From contig DMIT01000216.1 in assembly GCA_003452275.1 (NCBI GenBank), forward strand, positions 1 through 7,472: a stretch of 7,472 bases of DNA, given 5' to 3'. Positions 1 to 6,351 of the stretch are shown here, piece by piece; the stretch's first letter is position 1, and the number at the start of each line of letters is the position of its first letter. The stretch comes from Rhodospirillaceae bacterium. GTDB taxonomy: Bacteria; Pseudomonadota; Alphaproteobacteria; Micavibrionales; Micavibrionaceae. The notes under the pieces were generated by a model. It was not told the DNA's origin, made no database searches, and saw only the letters and a list, made by a program, of their open reading frames with translations. Made by a program: the position numbers and the translations under genes.

Positions 1-787
1 CCACCTTGTTACCATCCGGCGAGAAACGCGGCGCAAAGGTCATGCCCGGAAAATCACCGACAACTTCCTGACGCCCTGTTTCAAGGTCATAGATATAAAC
101 ACGCGGTTTGTTGTTTGTGCCATAGGACAGATAGGTAATGGTCTGTGTGCTGGGTGAAAAACGCGGGGTCAACACCAATGCCTGTCCACTGGTCAGGAAA
201 CGCTGGTTTGCTCCATCCTGATCCATGATCGCCAGACGCTTGACACGTTTGATCGCGGGGCCGGATTCCGCAACATAAACAATGCGGGAATCGAAATAAC
301 CATTTTCACCGGTCAGACGTTTATAAATCTCATCGGCGATAATGTGCGAAATGCGGCGCCAGTTTTGCGGAGTGGTCATATAGGCCATACCGGTCAATTG
401 TTGTTGTCCGAAGACGTCGAACAGACGGAATTCAACCCGCGTCCGCCCATCCGGCAATTTGGTAACGGTGCCGTTGACAAGGGCCTGCGCATTAATGGCC
501 TTCCATTCATTGAAACGGATTTGTGTCTGCATAGACGCCGCATCCTGAATAAAAGATTGCGGGCTGACCAGCTTGAACAAACCGGTGCTGTCAAGGTCGG
601 CAGAAACGACTTTGGGAATATCGGATGCAAATTGATCGTTTGACCCGTCTTTGGCAACGAAATCGGTAATCGCAATCGGGATCGGGTCCATTGTTCCTTT
701 GGTCACATCGACCCTTAATTCCGCTTTGGCAACGGACGGCATGACCGAGAGGGCAATCAGCAGGCAGGATAATAAAATTTTGTTCAT
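1..787 (-). CDS. tolB: Tol-Pal system periplasmic protein TolB (partial, C-terminus beyond left edge)
   Basis: I translated the reverse complement from the ATG at 787: about 262 codons are open to the window edge, so the C-terminal part of this roughly 430-residue family is missing. TolB is the periplasmic component that binds Pal and the TolA C-terminus and helps constrict the outer membrane during division. Residues 1-22 form a Sec signal peptide (MNK, hydrophobic core, then AKA before E23). The mature N-terminus, ELRVDVTKGTMDPIPIAI, matches the conserved TolB start that contains the TolA-binding segment. The alpha/beta N-terminal domain follows (about 30-165), then the first beta-propeller blades, seen as repeated RFSP motifs including PRFSPDGNK at the edge. 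An AAAGGA ribosome-binding site overlaps the tolA stop 12 bases upstream, so the gene is probably coupled to tolA. Family and start are clear. Confidence 0.95.
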   Translation of the reverse strand, partial: MNKILLSCLLIALSVMPSVAKAELRVDVTKGTMDPIPIAITDFVAKDGSNDQFASDIPKVVSADLDSTGLFKLVSPQSFIQDAASMQTQIRFNEWKAINAQALVNGTVTKLPDGRTRVEFRLFDVFGQQQLTGMAYMTTPQNWRRISHIIADEIYKRLTGENGYFDSRIVYVAESGPAIKRVKRLAIMDQDGANQRFLTSGQALVLTPRFSPSTQTITYLSYGTNNKPRVYIYDLETGRQEVVGDFPGMTFAPRFSPDGNKV

Positions 788-799
788 TCTCTATTTCCT

Positions 800-1672
800 T
801 TAGAACATTTCTTTAGGGTCAAAAACAATTCTCATTTGATGCCACTGGTCATATTTCTGAGGCGGCACATTTAACGGGGTACAATTCGGGTTACGCAATG
901 CTCTCATAGCAGAATCCGCGGCGGCGCGGAAGAAGGGATTTGAACTATACTTGCCCATATCGACAACTTTGGCATTGGCAACCGTCCTGTCGGCATTCAC
1001 GGTTACGGATAATTCAACAACCTGATCTTCGGCATTGGCGGCCCCTGCCATGACGCTCCAGCACTGGCTTAATTGCTGGCGTAACGCATCCATCTCGCTC
1101 ATGCTCAAAACGTCCGAGAACCGACTAACATTTGGTGACGGTGTTGGTTCCGTCATTTTCTTGGACACTGCATCGGTATCAGGCTGCTGTTTTTCCGTCG
1201 GTGTCAAATCTTTGAGCAGAGAATCGAAATCATTCTCTTCTGTTTTCTTTGGCTTCTCTTTTTTAGGTTCCGGTTTTTTCTCGATTTTCTTCTCGGCCTT
1301 ATCCGTGACCTTTTCAACGGGTTTATCCGGTTTCGGTGGGTCTTTCAATTTTTCCTCTGCCGGAGGTTCGGGGGTCGATTTTTTCGGCTCGGGCGGCTTT
1401 TTTGGGGGCTCGGTTTTTTTGGGTGGCTCCGGCGGTTTTTGCTCTTTCGGTTTCGGTGCGTCAACTGGCGGTTTGTTGGTGGTGGTCAGTTCGCCGATAT
1501 CGGCAACCAGTTCAATGGGAACAGGTTCGGATATAACCGGATCGGATTTAAAATGCGGCAGACCGAATATCACCAATAAAAAGACAACCAAATGCAGCCC
1601 GATGGAAATCATCAGGGCTTTCTTTGATTTCGGAGGGTTTGATACCTCCCGTCTGTTGGGATCTACAACCAT
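800..1672 (-). CDS. tolA: TolA, inner-membrane-anchored energy transducer of the Tol-Pal system
   Basis: This 290-residue protein has the three-domain TolA layout. Residues 1-18 are a basic cytoplasmic N-terminus. Residues 19-38 are a single membrane helix carrying the SxxxH motif (S23, H27) that TolA and TonB use to contact their TolQR/ExbBD motor. Residues 67-146 are a periplasmic linker in which 62 of 80 residues are Pro, Lys or Glu. From about 185 onward is the TolA C-terminal domain, which binds TolB and Pal, with two cysteines (C204, C264) that could form a disulfide. The linker is Pro/Lys-rich and shorter than the Ala-rich helical domain of the E. coli protein, as is common in alphaproteobacteria. 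The ATG at 1672 has no clear Shine-Dalgarno; the upstream bases are GGGTACAAAAGCGCA. Translation may depend on ribosomes finishing tolR 24 bases upstream. M21 is a poorer start because it would remove the basic cytoplasmic flank. Confidence 0.95.
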   Translation of the reverse strand: MVVDPNRREVSNPPKSKKALMISIGLHLVVFLLVIFGLPHFKSDPVISEPVPIELVADIGELTTTNKPPVDAPKPKEQKPPEPPKKTEPPKKPPEPKKSTPEPPAEEKLKDPPKPDKPVEKVTDKAEKKIEKKPEPKKEKPKKTEENDFDSLLKDLTPTEKQQPDTDAVSKKMTEPTPSPNVSRFSDVLSMSEMDALRQQLSQCWSVMAGAANAEDQVVELSVTVNADRTVANAKVVDMGKYSSNPFFRAAADSAMRALRNPNCTPLNVPPQKYDQWHQMRIVFDPKEMF

Positions 1673-1696
1673 TGCGCTTTTGTACCCGATACGGTC

Positions 1697-2155
1697 TTAA
1701 TTTTGAGAGGGGGTGGGTTCGGTAATCAAGGCTACTTTTTTATAGCCCGCCTTATTGATCGACCCCAGAATTTCCATGACCTTGCCGTATGACAATCCCT
1801 GATCGGCCTTGATAAAGACACGACGTTCCTTGTCATCACCGGTAATTGCCGCCAGTTTTGCCAATAATTCCGTCGCCGTAACGCGGGTTTCGCCGATATA
1901 GATATCGCCCTTTTTATTGACGGCGACTTCCAGAGGTTTTTCATCGGTTTCAGAAACAGAGGCCGCTTCGGTTTTCGGCAAATCAACCGGTATACCGGCA
2001 CTTAATAACGGCGCAGTGACCATAAAAACGATCAGAAGAACAAGCATCACGTCAATAAACGGGGTGACATTGATCTCGGCCATCGGGCGGTATGACTTGC
2101 GATATCCGGCGCGTCCCCCGCCTGTGCCGCTGCTTGATTGAATATTCATTCCCAT
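1697..2155 (-). CDS. tolR: TolR, proton-channel subunit of the Tol-Pal motor (ExbD/TolR family)
   Basis: This 152-residue protein is of normal TolR length. A Gly/Ser-rich cytoplasmic N-terminus leads into the family signature MAEINVTPFIDVMLVLLIVF (residues 25-44). D35 is the membrane aspartate that carries protons in TolR and ExbD. After the single membrane helix (about 34-52) comes the periplasmic peptidoglycan-binding domain, with the conserved VDLPK segment and the late motif VFIKADQGLSYGKVMEIL. TolR works with TolQ to turn the proton-motive force into movement of TolA. The stop is TAA. The start ATG at 2155 follows the tolQ TGA by five bases, with GTAGGAA lying inside the tolQ end about ten bases upstream. 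A second ATG two codons in is also possible but sits farther from that site. Confidence 0.96.
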   Translation of the reverse strand: MGMNIQSSSGTGGGRAGYRKSYRPMAEINVTPFIDVMLVLLIVFMVTAPLLSAGIPVDLPKTEAASVSETDEKPLEVAVNKKGDIYIGETRVTATELLAKLAAITGDDKERRVFIKADQGLSYGKVMEILGSINKAGYKKVALITEPTPSQN

Positions 2156-2160
2156 GGCGA

Positions 2161-2967
2161 TCAGGTTCCTACTTTTTTGCTGGCGGATGCACTGGTGCGC
2201 TCTGCGGCTTCCTGCCCGTCCAGATGACGCGACATGATCGCAGAAAATTCAGTCGCGAAATTATGCAGCCTGTCACCATAACGACCAAGGGATGTCGAAA
2301 ATACGTTATAGGACACCATCGCCGGAATAGCAGCCACCAAACCGGTTGCGGTGGCAAACAAGGCCTCGGCAATCCCCGGGGCGACAACTGCCAGTGATGT
2401 GTTATTCATTGCGGCAATCGCGGTAAAGGAATTCATGATCCCCCACACCGTACCGAACAGCCCGATAAAGGTTGCCGATGAACCGGTGGTCGCAAGAAAC
2501 GTCATACCGCGTTCCATCATTTCCATTTCACGGACAATCGCCAATGACATGGCACGTTCAACCCGTTGTTTCAAACTGGCTTGCAGACTTTCCGATTTTG
2601 GAATGCCCGCGGCAACACCGGCCTGCCATTCCTCCATCCCTGCGGTAAAGGTTATCAGCATCGGGTCGGGTGCAGATTTACGGACACGCTGGAATAATTT
2701 ATCCAGTGACTCTCCCGACCAGAAAGCTTCTTCGAACTTTTCAGCGCGGCGATTCAATTTCTTAAGGGCAAAGCGTTTGGAAATGATAATCGTCCAGCAC
2801 CAGACCGACATCGAAATCAAAACCAGCATGACGAATTGCACCACAAAATCGGCATGCATGAACAAACCGATGATGGACAAATCATGACCACCCGATACGG
2901 CGCCATTTGCAACATTCGTAAGGGTGGCAGAGTTAACGGGGGTGGTTGCTGTTTCTGGTATCGGCAT
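2161..2967 (-). CDS. tolQ: TolQ, stator subunit of the Tol-Pal motor (MotA/TolQ/ExbB family)
   Basis: The product is 268 residues from the ATG at 2967. The frame stays open farther upstream into ybgC, but the start at 2967 has a strong AGAGGAA site seven bases before it and follows the ybgC stop by one base. Membrane helices are visible at about 41-62, 155-185 and 195-222. Family hallmarks include FWSGESLDKL after TM1, IGLFGTVWGIM (T173) in TM2, and APGIAEALFATATGL (T206) in TM3. T173 and T206 align with the polar residues lining the E. coli TolQ proton path. TolQ forms the pentameric channel around TolR and engages the TolA helix. An N-terminal segment of about 27 residues before TM1, rich in Thr, Ala and Asn, is longer than in E. 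coli TolQ and should lie in the periplasm. Identification is secure. Confidence 0.96.
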   Translation of the reverse strand: MPIPETATTPVNSATLTNVANGAVSGGHDLSIIGLFMHADFVVQFVMLVLISMSVWCWTIIISKRFALKKLNRRAEKFEEAFWSGESLDKLFQRVRKSAPDPMLITFTAGMEEWQAGVAAGIPKSESLQASLKQRVERAMSLAIVREMEMMERGMTFLATTGSSATFIGLFGTVWGIMNSFTAIAAMNNTSLAVVAPGIAEALFATATGLVAAIPAMVSYNVFSTSLGRYGDRLHNFATEFSAIMSRHLDGQEAAERTSASASKKVGT

Positions 2968-2968
2968 T

Positions 2969-3373
2969 CTACATTTCCTCTTTAAAAAAAACGGCTTTAA
3001 CGGCATCGGGTATTTTACTCGGGCGACCTTGTTCATTGACACAGACCAGTACAATATTCATGCTGAAAATACAGATGTTATTTCGTATGGCTTTTTGCTC
3101 CATTACGAAACTGGTATTTTTAACGGATAAAAGACGGGTCTGGATCGTCAGCAGGTCATCGAGTTTAGCAGGTGATAAATACTCGGCTTCCAATGATTTG
3201 ACAACAATAATGATGCCATGATCTTCGCGAATTCGGGTATTTTCAAATCCCATGGAACGCAACGATTCCGTCCGCGCCCGTTCACATAACTTCAAATAAT
3301 TCGCATGATAAACCACCCCGCCCGCGTCGGTGTCATCGTAATAAATACGGACAGGGTAATCATGGACGATCAT
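2969..3373 (-). CDS. ybgC: YbgC-type acyl-CoA thioesterase (hotdog fold) of the tol cluster
   Basis: This 134-residue protein is of normal YbgC length and has a single hotdog domain of the 4-hydroxybenzoyl-CoA thioesterase type. The signature YYDDTDAGGVVYHANYL (residues 11-27) contains the catalytic aspartate D16 of the DTDAGG motif, followed by ERARTE. YLSPAKLDDLL and VCVNEQGRPSKIP also match the family closely. YbgC is a cytoplasmic thioesterase of acyl-CoA (and possibly acyl-ACP) species, linked in other bacteria to phospholipid-synthesis complexes. It is almost always the gene before tolQ, but its exact role in Tol-Pal function is not settled. The ATG at 3373 lies one base after the ruvB TGA, with AGAGGAA inside the last ruvB codons. 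The TAG stop is one base from the tolQ ATG, so both ends suggest coupling. Confidence 0.95.
   Translation of the reverse strand: MIVHDYPVRIYYDDTDAGGVVYHANYLKLCERARTESLRSMGFENTRIREDHGIIIVVKSLEAEYLSPAKLDDLLTIQTRLLSVKNTSFVMEQKAIRNNICIFSMNIVLVCVNEQGRPSKIPDAVKAVFFKEEM
2975..2981 (-). promoter_or_regulatory. Ribosome-binding site that fixes the tolQ start
   Basis: AGAGGAA on the minus strand, inside the last codons of ybgC, ends seven bases before the ATG at 2967. It supports this start over the upstream in-frame start at 3054, which would overlap ybgC by more than 80 bases. Confidence 0.8.
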
Positions 3374-3374
3374 T

Positions 3375-4418
3375 TCATTCCTCTCCCAGAAAACCTATCT
3401 GGATATTCTTGGGGGCATTCAGGCCAAGGTAGCGGTAGCCTTCGGCGGATACCATGCGGCCGCGGGGGGTGCGGTTGATAAGGCCTTGTTGTAATAAATA
3501 GGGTTCCACCACATCCTCGATAACGTCGCGTTGTTCTGCCAATATAGCGGCTAAAGTCTCGATTCCAACCGGCCCGCCATTATATTTTTCGGCAATGGTA
3601 CGAAGATAACGGCGATCCATGCTGTCTAACCCCGCGGCATCGACATCCAATCTGTTTAAGGCCATATCGGCGGCTTTGGCGTCAATCACTGCTCCCTTGC
3701 CCAGAACATGCGCAAAATCGCGTACGCGGCGGGTTAAGCGACCGGCCAGACGCGGCGTTCCACGGCATCTTTTGGCGATTTCCATCGCCCCGTCTTCGGT
3801 CATGGCAATGTCCAGCAGGCGGGCAATGCGGCTGACGATCAATACCAGTTCATCCGCCGTATAAAATTCCAGACGCATCGGAATGCCAAAACGGTCACGG
3901 AGCGGATTGGTCAACAAGCCGCTGCGCGTGGTAGCCCCGACCAATGTAAAGGGCGGCAAATCAATCTGGACGGATCGTGCGGCGGGGCCTTCGCCGATAA
4001 TCAGGTCAAGTTTGCGGTCTTCCATGGCGGGATAAAGAATTTCCTCAACCGCGGGGTTCAGGCGGTGAATTTCGTCAATGAACAGAACGTCAAAAGGCTG
4101 TAAATTGGTCAGCAAGGCCGCCAGATCCCCCGCGCGGGCAATCACCGGCCCCGATGTGGCCCGAAACCCGACGCCCAGTTCACGGGCGACAATCTGCGCC
4201 AGAGTGGTTTTCCCCAAACCCGGCGGGCCAAAGAACAGAACGTGATCCAAAGCTTCTTTTCTGGCGCGGGCAGCATGAACAAATACATTCAGATTCGCCC
4301 GTAAGTCCTTCTGCCCAATGAATTCTTCGATGGTCTGTGGGCGTAATGCCCCCTCTTCGCCTTTTTCTTCTTCGAAAGGCGCGGCAGATAAATTATTCTC
4401 TTTCAGGGCAGTCGTCAT
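3375..4418 (-). CDS. ruvB: Holliday junction branch migration ATPase RuvB
   Basis: RuvB is the hexameric AAA+ motor that, with RuvA, drives branch migration at Holliday junctions during recombinational repair. From the ATG at 4418 the protein is 347 residues, the usual length. Visible motifs are [12 protein letters not shown] (25-36), Walker [10 protein letters not shown] (64-72), Walker B with FIDEIHRL (113-120), [10 protein letters not shown] (129-138), GEGPAARS, sensor 1 GATTR (161-165), the LRDRFG arginine-finger region (173-178), sensor 2 GTPR (220-223), and the C-terminal winged helix with GGPVG and RTPRGR. A TTG at 4475 would add 19 residues that do not resemble RuvB, so I prefer 4418, although its ribosome-binding site is weak. 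ruvA and ruvC, which often precede ruvB in this cluster, are absent. Here ruvB is the first gene and faces a divergent c-di-GMP gene. Confidence 0.97.
   Translation of the reverse strand: MTTALKENNLSAAPFEEEKGEEGALRPQTIEEFIGQKDLRANLNVFVHAARARKEALDHVLFFGPPGLGKTTLAQIVARELGVGFRATSGPVIARAGDLAALLTNLQPFDVLFIDEIHRLNPAVEEILYPAMEDRKLDLIIGEGPAARSVQIDLPPFTLVGATTRSGLLTNPLRDRFGIPMRLEFYTADELVLIVSRIARLLDIAMTEDGAMEIAKRCRGTPRLAGRLTRRVRDFAHVLGKGAVIDAKAADMALNRLDVDAAGLDSMDRRYLRTIAEKYNGGPVGIETLAAILAEQRDVIEDVVEPYLLQQGLINRTPRGRMVSAEGYRYLGLNAPKNIQIGFLGEE
3378..3384 (-). promoter_or_regulatory. Ribosome-binding site of ybgC within the ruvB end
   Basis: AGAGGAA on the minus strand is made by the last Gly-Glu-Glu codons of ruvB and sits four bases before the ybgC ATG at 3373. 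This suggests that ybgC translation is coupled to ruvB. Confidence 0.7.
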
Positions 4419-4618
4419 GCATATACTCGATTCGCTTTGGTTGTTCAGTTTGCGATAAAGAAAAGCCCTGGGCAAGCAAGAAAAAGGCGGAATGATCTGG
4501 TTTTTTAACGAATTTCAGACATACTCTTCCTTTGGGGACATTTTCAAACTATAGTGGCGTTCACGATTCTGCTTTTCCCCGTATAAAATGAGTTACTATA
4601 AAAAATCACAGGGCCTCC
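4419..4618. promoter_or_regulatory. Divergent intergenic control region between ruvB and the EAL gene
   Basis: These 200 bases hold no convincing gene and must contain the start signals for both the minus-strand ruvB-tol operon and the plus-strand EAL gene. Toward ruvB I find no strong promoter. The best -10-like element is TATAGT, which lies inside the perfect palindrome ACTATAGT (4548-4555), but it has no good -35. A second short palindrome, GCCC-T-GGGC, lies at 4465-4473. I do not recognise a LexA-type or CtrA-type operator. Confidence 0.5.
4560..4587 (+). promoter_or_regulatory. Putative sigma-70-type promoter of the EAL gene
   Basis: TTCACG (4560-4565, four of six matches to TTGACA), a 16-base spacer, then TATAAA (4582-4587, five of six matches to TATAAT). 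Transcription would begin near 4594, giving a leader of about 25 bases before the ATG at 4619. This is a consensus match only. Confidence 0.45.
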
Positions 4619-6244
4619 ATGGTTAATGATAATGAATTCAAATCGCAAAGAGACCGCTTCCTCGCCTTTTCATTCGCCAGCGCCGACCTTTTATTAGAAA
4701 TCGATCATAAAGGGGCGATTATCTTTGCCCTCGGCGCGACAAAATCACTTTTGGGGCTGGATGAAAAAGACATTTTATCGACCCGTTTTCTAGATATTTT
4801 TTCGGAGCAGGATCGCGGATTGATGTCGGTCATCCAAAATTCGGACGAGATTGCCAAAAAACAAGGCCCCTACCTGGTCACGCTGCAATCCCCCAAAGAC
4901 ACGACCAAGATCAAACATGTCTTTTTAAACAGTTTCAGAATTTCCCCGGATGGCAATACCAGTATCTCGATTTCCCAAGGAGACGGGCTTTTAAAAATGA
5001 TGGGGCTGGAAGATGATGGAACCAGTACCAAGAAGATTATGGACACGAGGGACTTCGAACAAATCGTCCGTAAAAAACTGGCCGAACGTATGTCCAAACG
5101 TCAGGATACGACCGTACAGATGTTGCAATTATCCAATATTGGCGATTTCAAAAAGGAAATGGAGGATAGTAGCTGGTCTGAATTTGTGTCCTCCCTCGGC
5201 CAGATTATCATGACATCTTCCATGGATGGCGAAAGCGCAGTGAAAGTGGATGACGGGAAATATATGCTGTTGAATGATGATGCGTCTGACGAAAAAATCT
5301 TGCATGAAAAAATCGCCGCCCTCGCCAAAAGTTTTAACATTGACATCCCTCTCGACCTTGCGACCCGTGACATCGTTGCCGACCCTGATGCGCTGAACGC
5401 ACGCGAGACAACGCGCGCCATTATGTACACGCTGAATAAAATGGAAAAATTAGGGGTCGATGAAACACCGGATAATTTAAAGGAAGCTTTTGGAAATTTC
5501 CTTCAGGAAAATGCGAAAAAGATTGTCAATCTCAAACGCATCATTTCCCATCAGGAATTTAAAATCCATTTCCAGCCGATTGTGATGCTGTCCGACAAAT
5601 CCATTTCGCACCATGAGGTATTGATCCGTTTTGACAGCCATACTTCCCCCTATGACATGATCGTGATGGGCGAAGAAGTTGGCATTTCGCCCGATATCGA
5701 TTTATCGGTCTGCCGCCAGACCATCAAATATGTGGATATGCATAAACATCAGAAAGTCGGCCAACTCGCCGTCAATATTTCGGGGGCGTCCATTCAGAAC
5801 GATATTTTTCTGGACAAGCTTTTGTCACCCCTCAAAGAATATCCGTCAGAGTCCCGCCATATTATTTTCGAACTGACGGAATCAAGCGAGATCAAAGACC
5901 TGAACAAAGTGAATATGTTTATCCAGCAACTTCGCAAAACAGGATATGCCGTGTGTCTGGACGATTTCGGGGCGGGCGCGGCCTCGTTCCAGTATCTTCA
6001 GAAATTAGAAGTCGATGGCATTAAAATTGACGGTTCTTATATTAAAACCATCATGGATAACCCGCGTGATGCGACAATGGTCAAAAACATCACCAAAATG
6101 TGCCATGAAATGGATATTTACGTAGTGGCAGAAATGATCGAAACCCAAGCGCAGGCCGATTATCTGTCCAGTATCGGTGTCGATAAAGGCCAAGGCTGGC
6201 TATATAGCAAAGCCATGCCGGATGTACTGGAATCCATCAAATAA
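4619..6244 (+). CDS. PAS / degenerate GGDEF / EAL protein, probable cyclic-di-GMP phosphodiesterase
   Basis: This 541-residue soluble protein has no signal peptide or membrane helix. Residues about 12-120 resemble a PAS sensor (ADLLLEIDHKGAIIFALG). Residues about 142-277 look like a GGDEF domain that has lost catalysis: the signature position reads DDGKY (211-215). A helical linker leads to an EAL domain (about 308-541). The EAL motif is EVL, but the metal and substrate residues align with those of characterised EAL enzymes: E333, N386, E418, D448, D449, K469, E505 and Q525. From N386 to Q525 their spacing equals that of RocR as I recall it. Cleavage of c-di-GMP to pGpG is therefore likely, with PAS and GGDEF-like parts acting as regulators. 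Loop 6 reads DDFGAGAAS instead of the common DFGTGYSS. AGGG five bases before the ATG is a modest ribosome-binding site. Specificity and signal are unknown. Confidence 0.88.
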   Translation: MVNDNEFKSQRDRFLAFSFASADLLLEIDHKGAIIFALGATKSLLGLDEKDILSTRFLDIFSEQDRGLMSVIQNSDEIAKKQGPYLVTLQSPKDTTKIKHVFLNSFRISPDGNTSISISQGDGLLKMMGLEDDGTSTKKIMDTRDFEQIVRKKLAERMSKRQDTTVQMLQLSNIGDFKKEMEDSSWSEFVSSLGQIIMTSSMDGESAVKVDDGKYMLLNDDASDEKILHEKIAALAKSFNIDIPLDLATRDIVADPDALNARETTRAIMYTLNKMEKLGVDETPDNLKEAFGNFLQENAKKIVNLKRIISHQEFKIHFQPIVMLSDKSISHHEVLIRFDSHTSPYDMIVMGEEVGISPDIDLSVCRQTIKYVDMHKHQKVGQLAVNISGASIQNDIFLDKLLSPLKEYPSESRHIIFELTESSEIKDLNKVNMFIQQLRKTGYAVCLDDFGAGAASFQYLQKLEVDGIKIDGSYIKTIMDNPRDATMVKNITKMCHEMDIYVVAEMIETQAQADYLSSIGVDKGQGWLYSKAMPDVLESIK

Positions 6245-6282
6245 GCCCCCTTCATATTTCGCTTGCAATCCTTTTTTGTTAT

Positions 6283-6318
6283 GAATAATATCCGGACAAT
6301 TGAAGTTCATTATTATTC
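6283..6318. repeat. 8-bp perfect inverted repeat overlapping the putative promoter
   Basis: GAATAATA (6283-6290) and its exact reverse complement TATTATTC (6311-6318) are separated by 20 bases. The left arm overlaps the proposed -10 element and the right arm falls in the 5' leader. It could be an operator or a weak leader hairpin. The arms are AT-rich, so chance is also plausible. Confidence 0.35.
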
Positions 6319-6340
6319 TTGCCGCAACAACAGGACTATG

Positions 6341-6345
6341 AAGGA
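6341..6345 (+). promoter_or_regulatory. Ribosome-binding site that fixes the start at 6352
   Basis: AAGGA lies six bases before the ATG at 6352. An in-frame TTG at 6319 has no comparable site, so the shorter start is preferred. Confidence 0.7.
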
Positions 6346-6351
6346 CGAAAT

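Larger units (their letters stand above)
6245..6351 (+). promoter_or_regulatory. Intergenic region with putative promoter for the downstream gene
   Basis: This 107-base gap contains TTGCAA (6263-6268), a 17-base spacer and TAATAT (6286-6291), each four of six matches to consensus. Transcription would start near 6298, about 54 bases before the ATG at 6352. There is a T-run at 6272-6277 but no stem before it, so I do not call a terminator for the EAL gene, and read-through from it remains possible. Confidence 0.4.

Noticed and set aside
394..675. A 93-codon minus-strand open frame within tolB
   Set aside because: It is out of frame with tolB, whose own translation is clearly conserved across the whole stretch.
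1035..1700. A 221-codon plus-strand open frame opposite tolA
   Set aside because: Its Gly/Phe/Ser-rich composition is the antisense reflection of the Pro/Lys/Glu-rich tolA linker. It has no recognisable domain, and the minus-strand TolA is certain.
2351..2887. A 178-codon plus-strand open frame opposite tolQ
   Set aside because: It shows no recognisable motif and lies entirely antisense to a secure, motif-rich TolQ.
4419..4475. N-terminal extension of RuvB from a TTG codon
   Set aside because: The 19 extra residues do not resemble the RuvB N-terminus and the ATG at 4418 gives the normal family length.
4588..4626. A 12-codon upstream frame (MSYYKKSQGLHG) overlapping the EAL gene start
   Set aside because: It has no ribosome-binding site and its ATG lies before the predicted transcription start near 4594, so it is unlikely to be a leader peptide.
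6245..6280. Possible intrinsic terminator after the EAL gene (T-run at 6272-6277)
   Set aside because: No stable GC-rich stem precedes the T-run.
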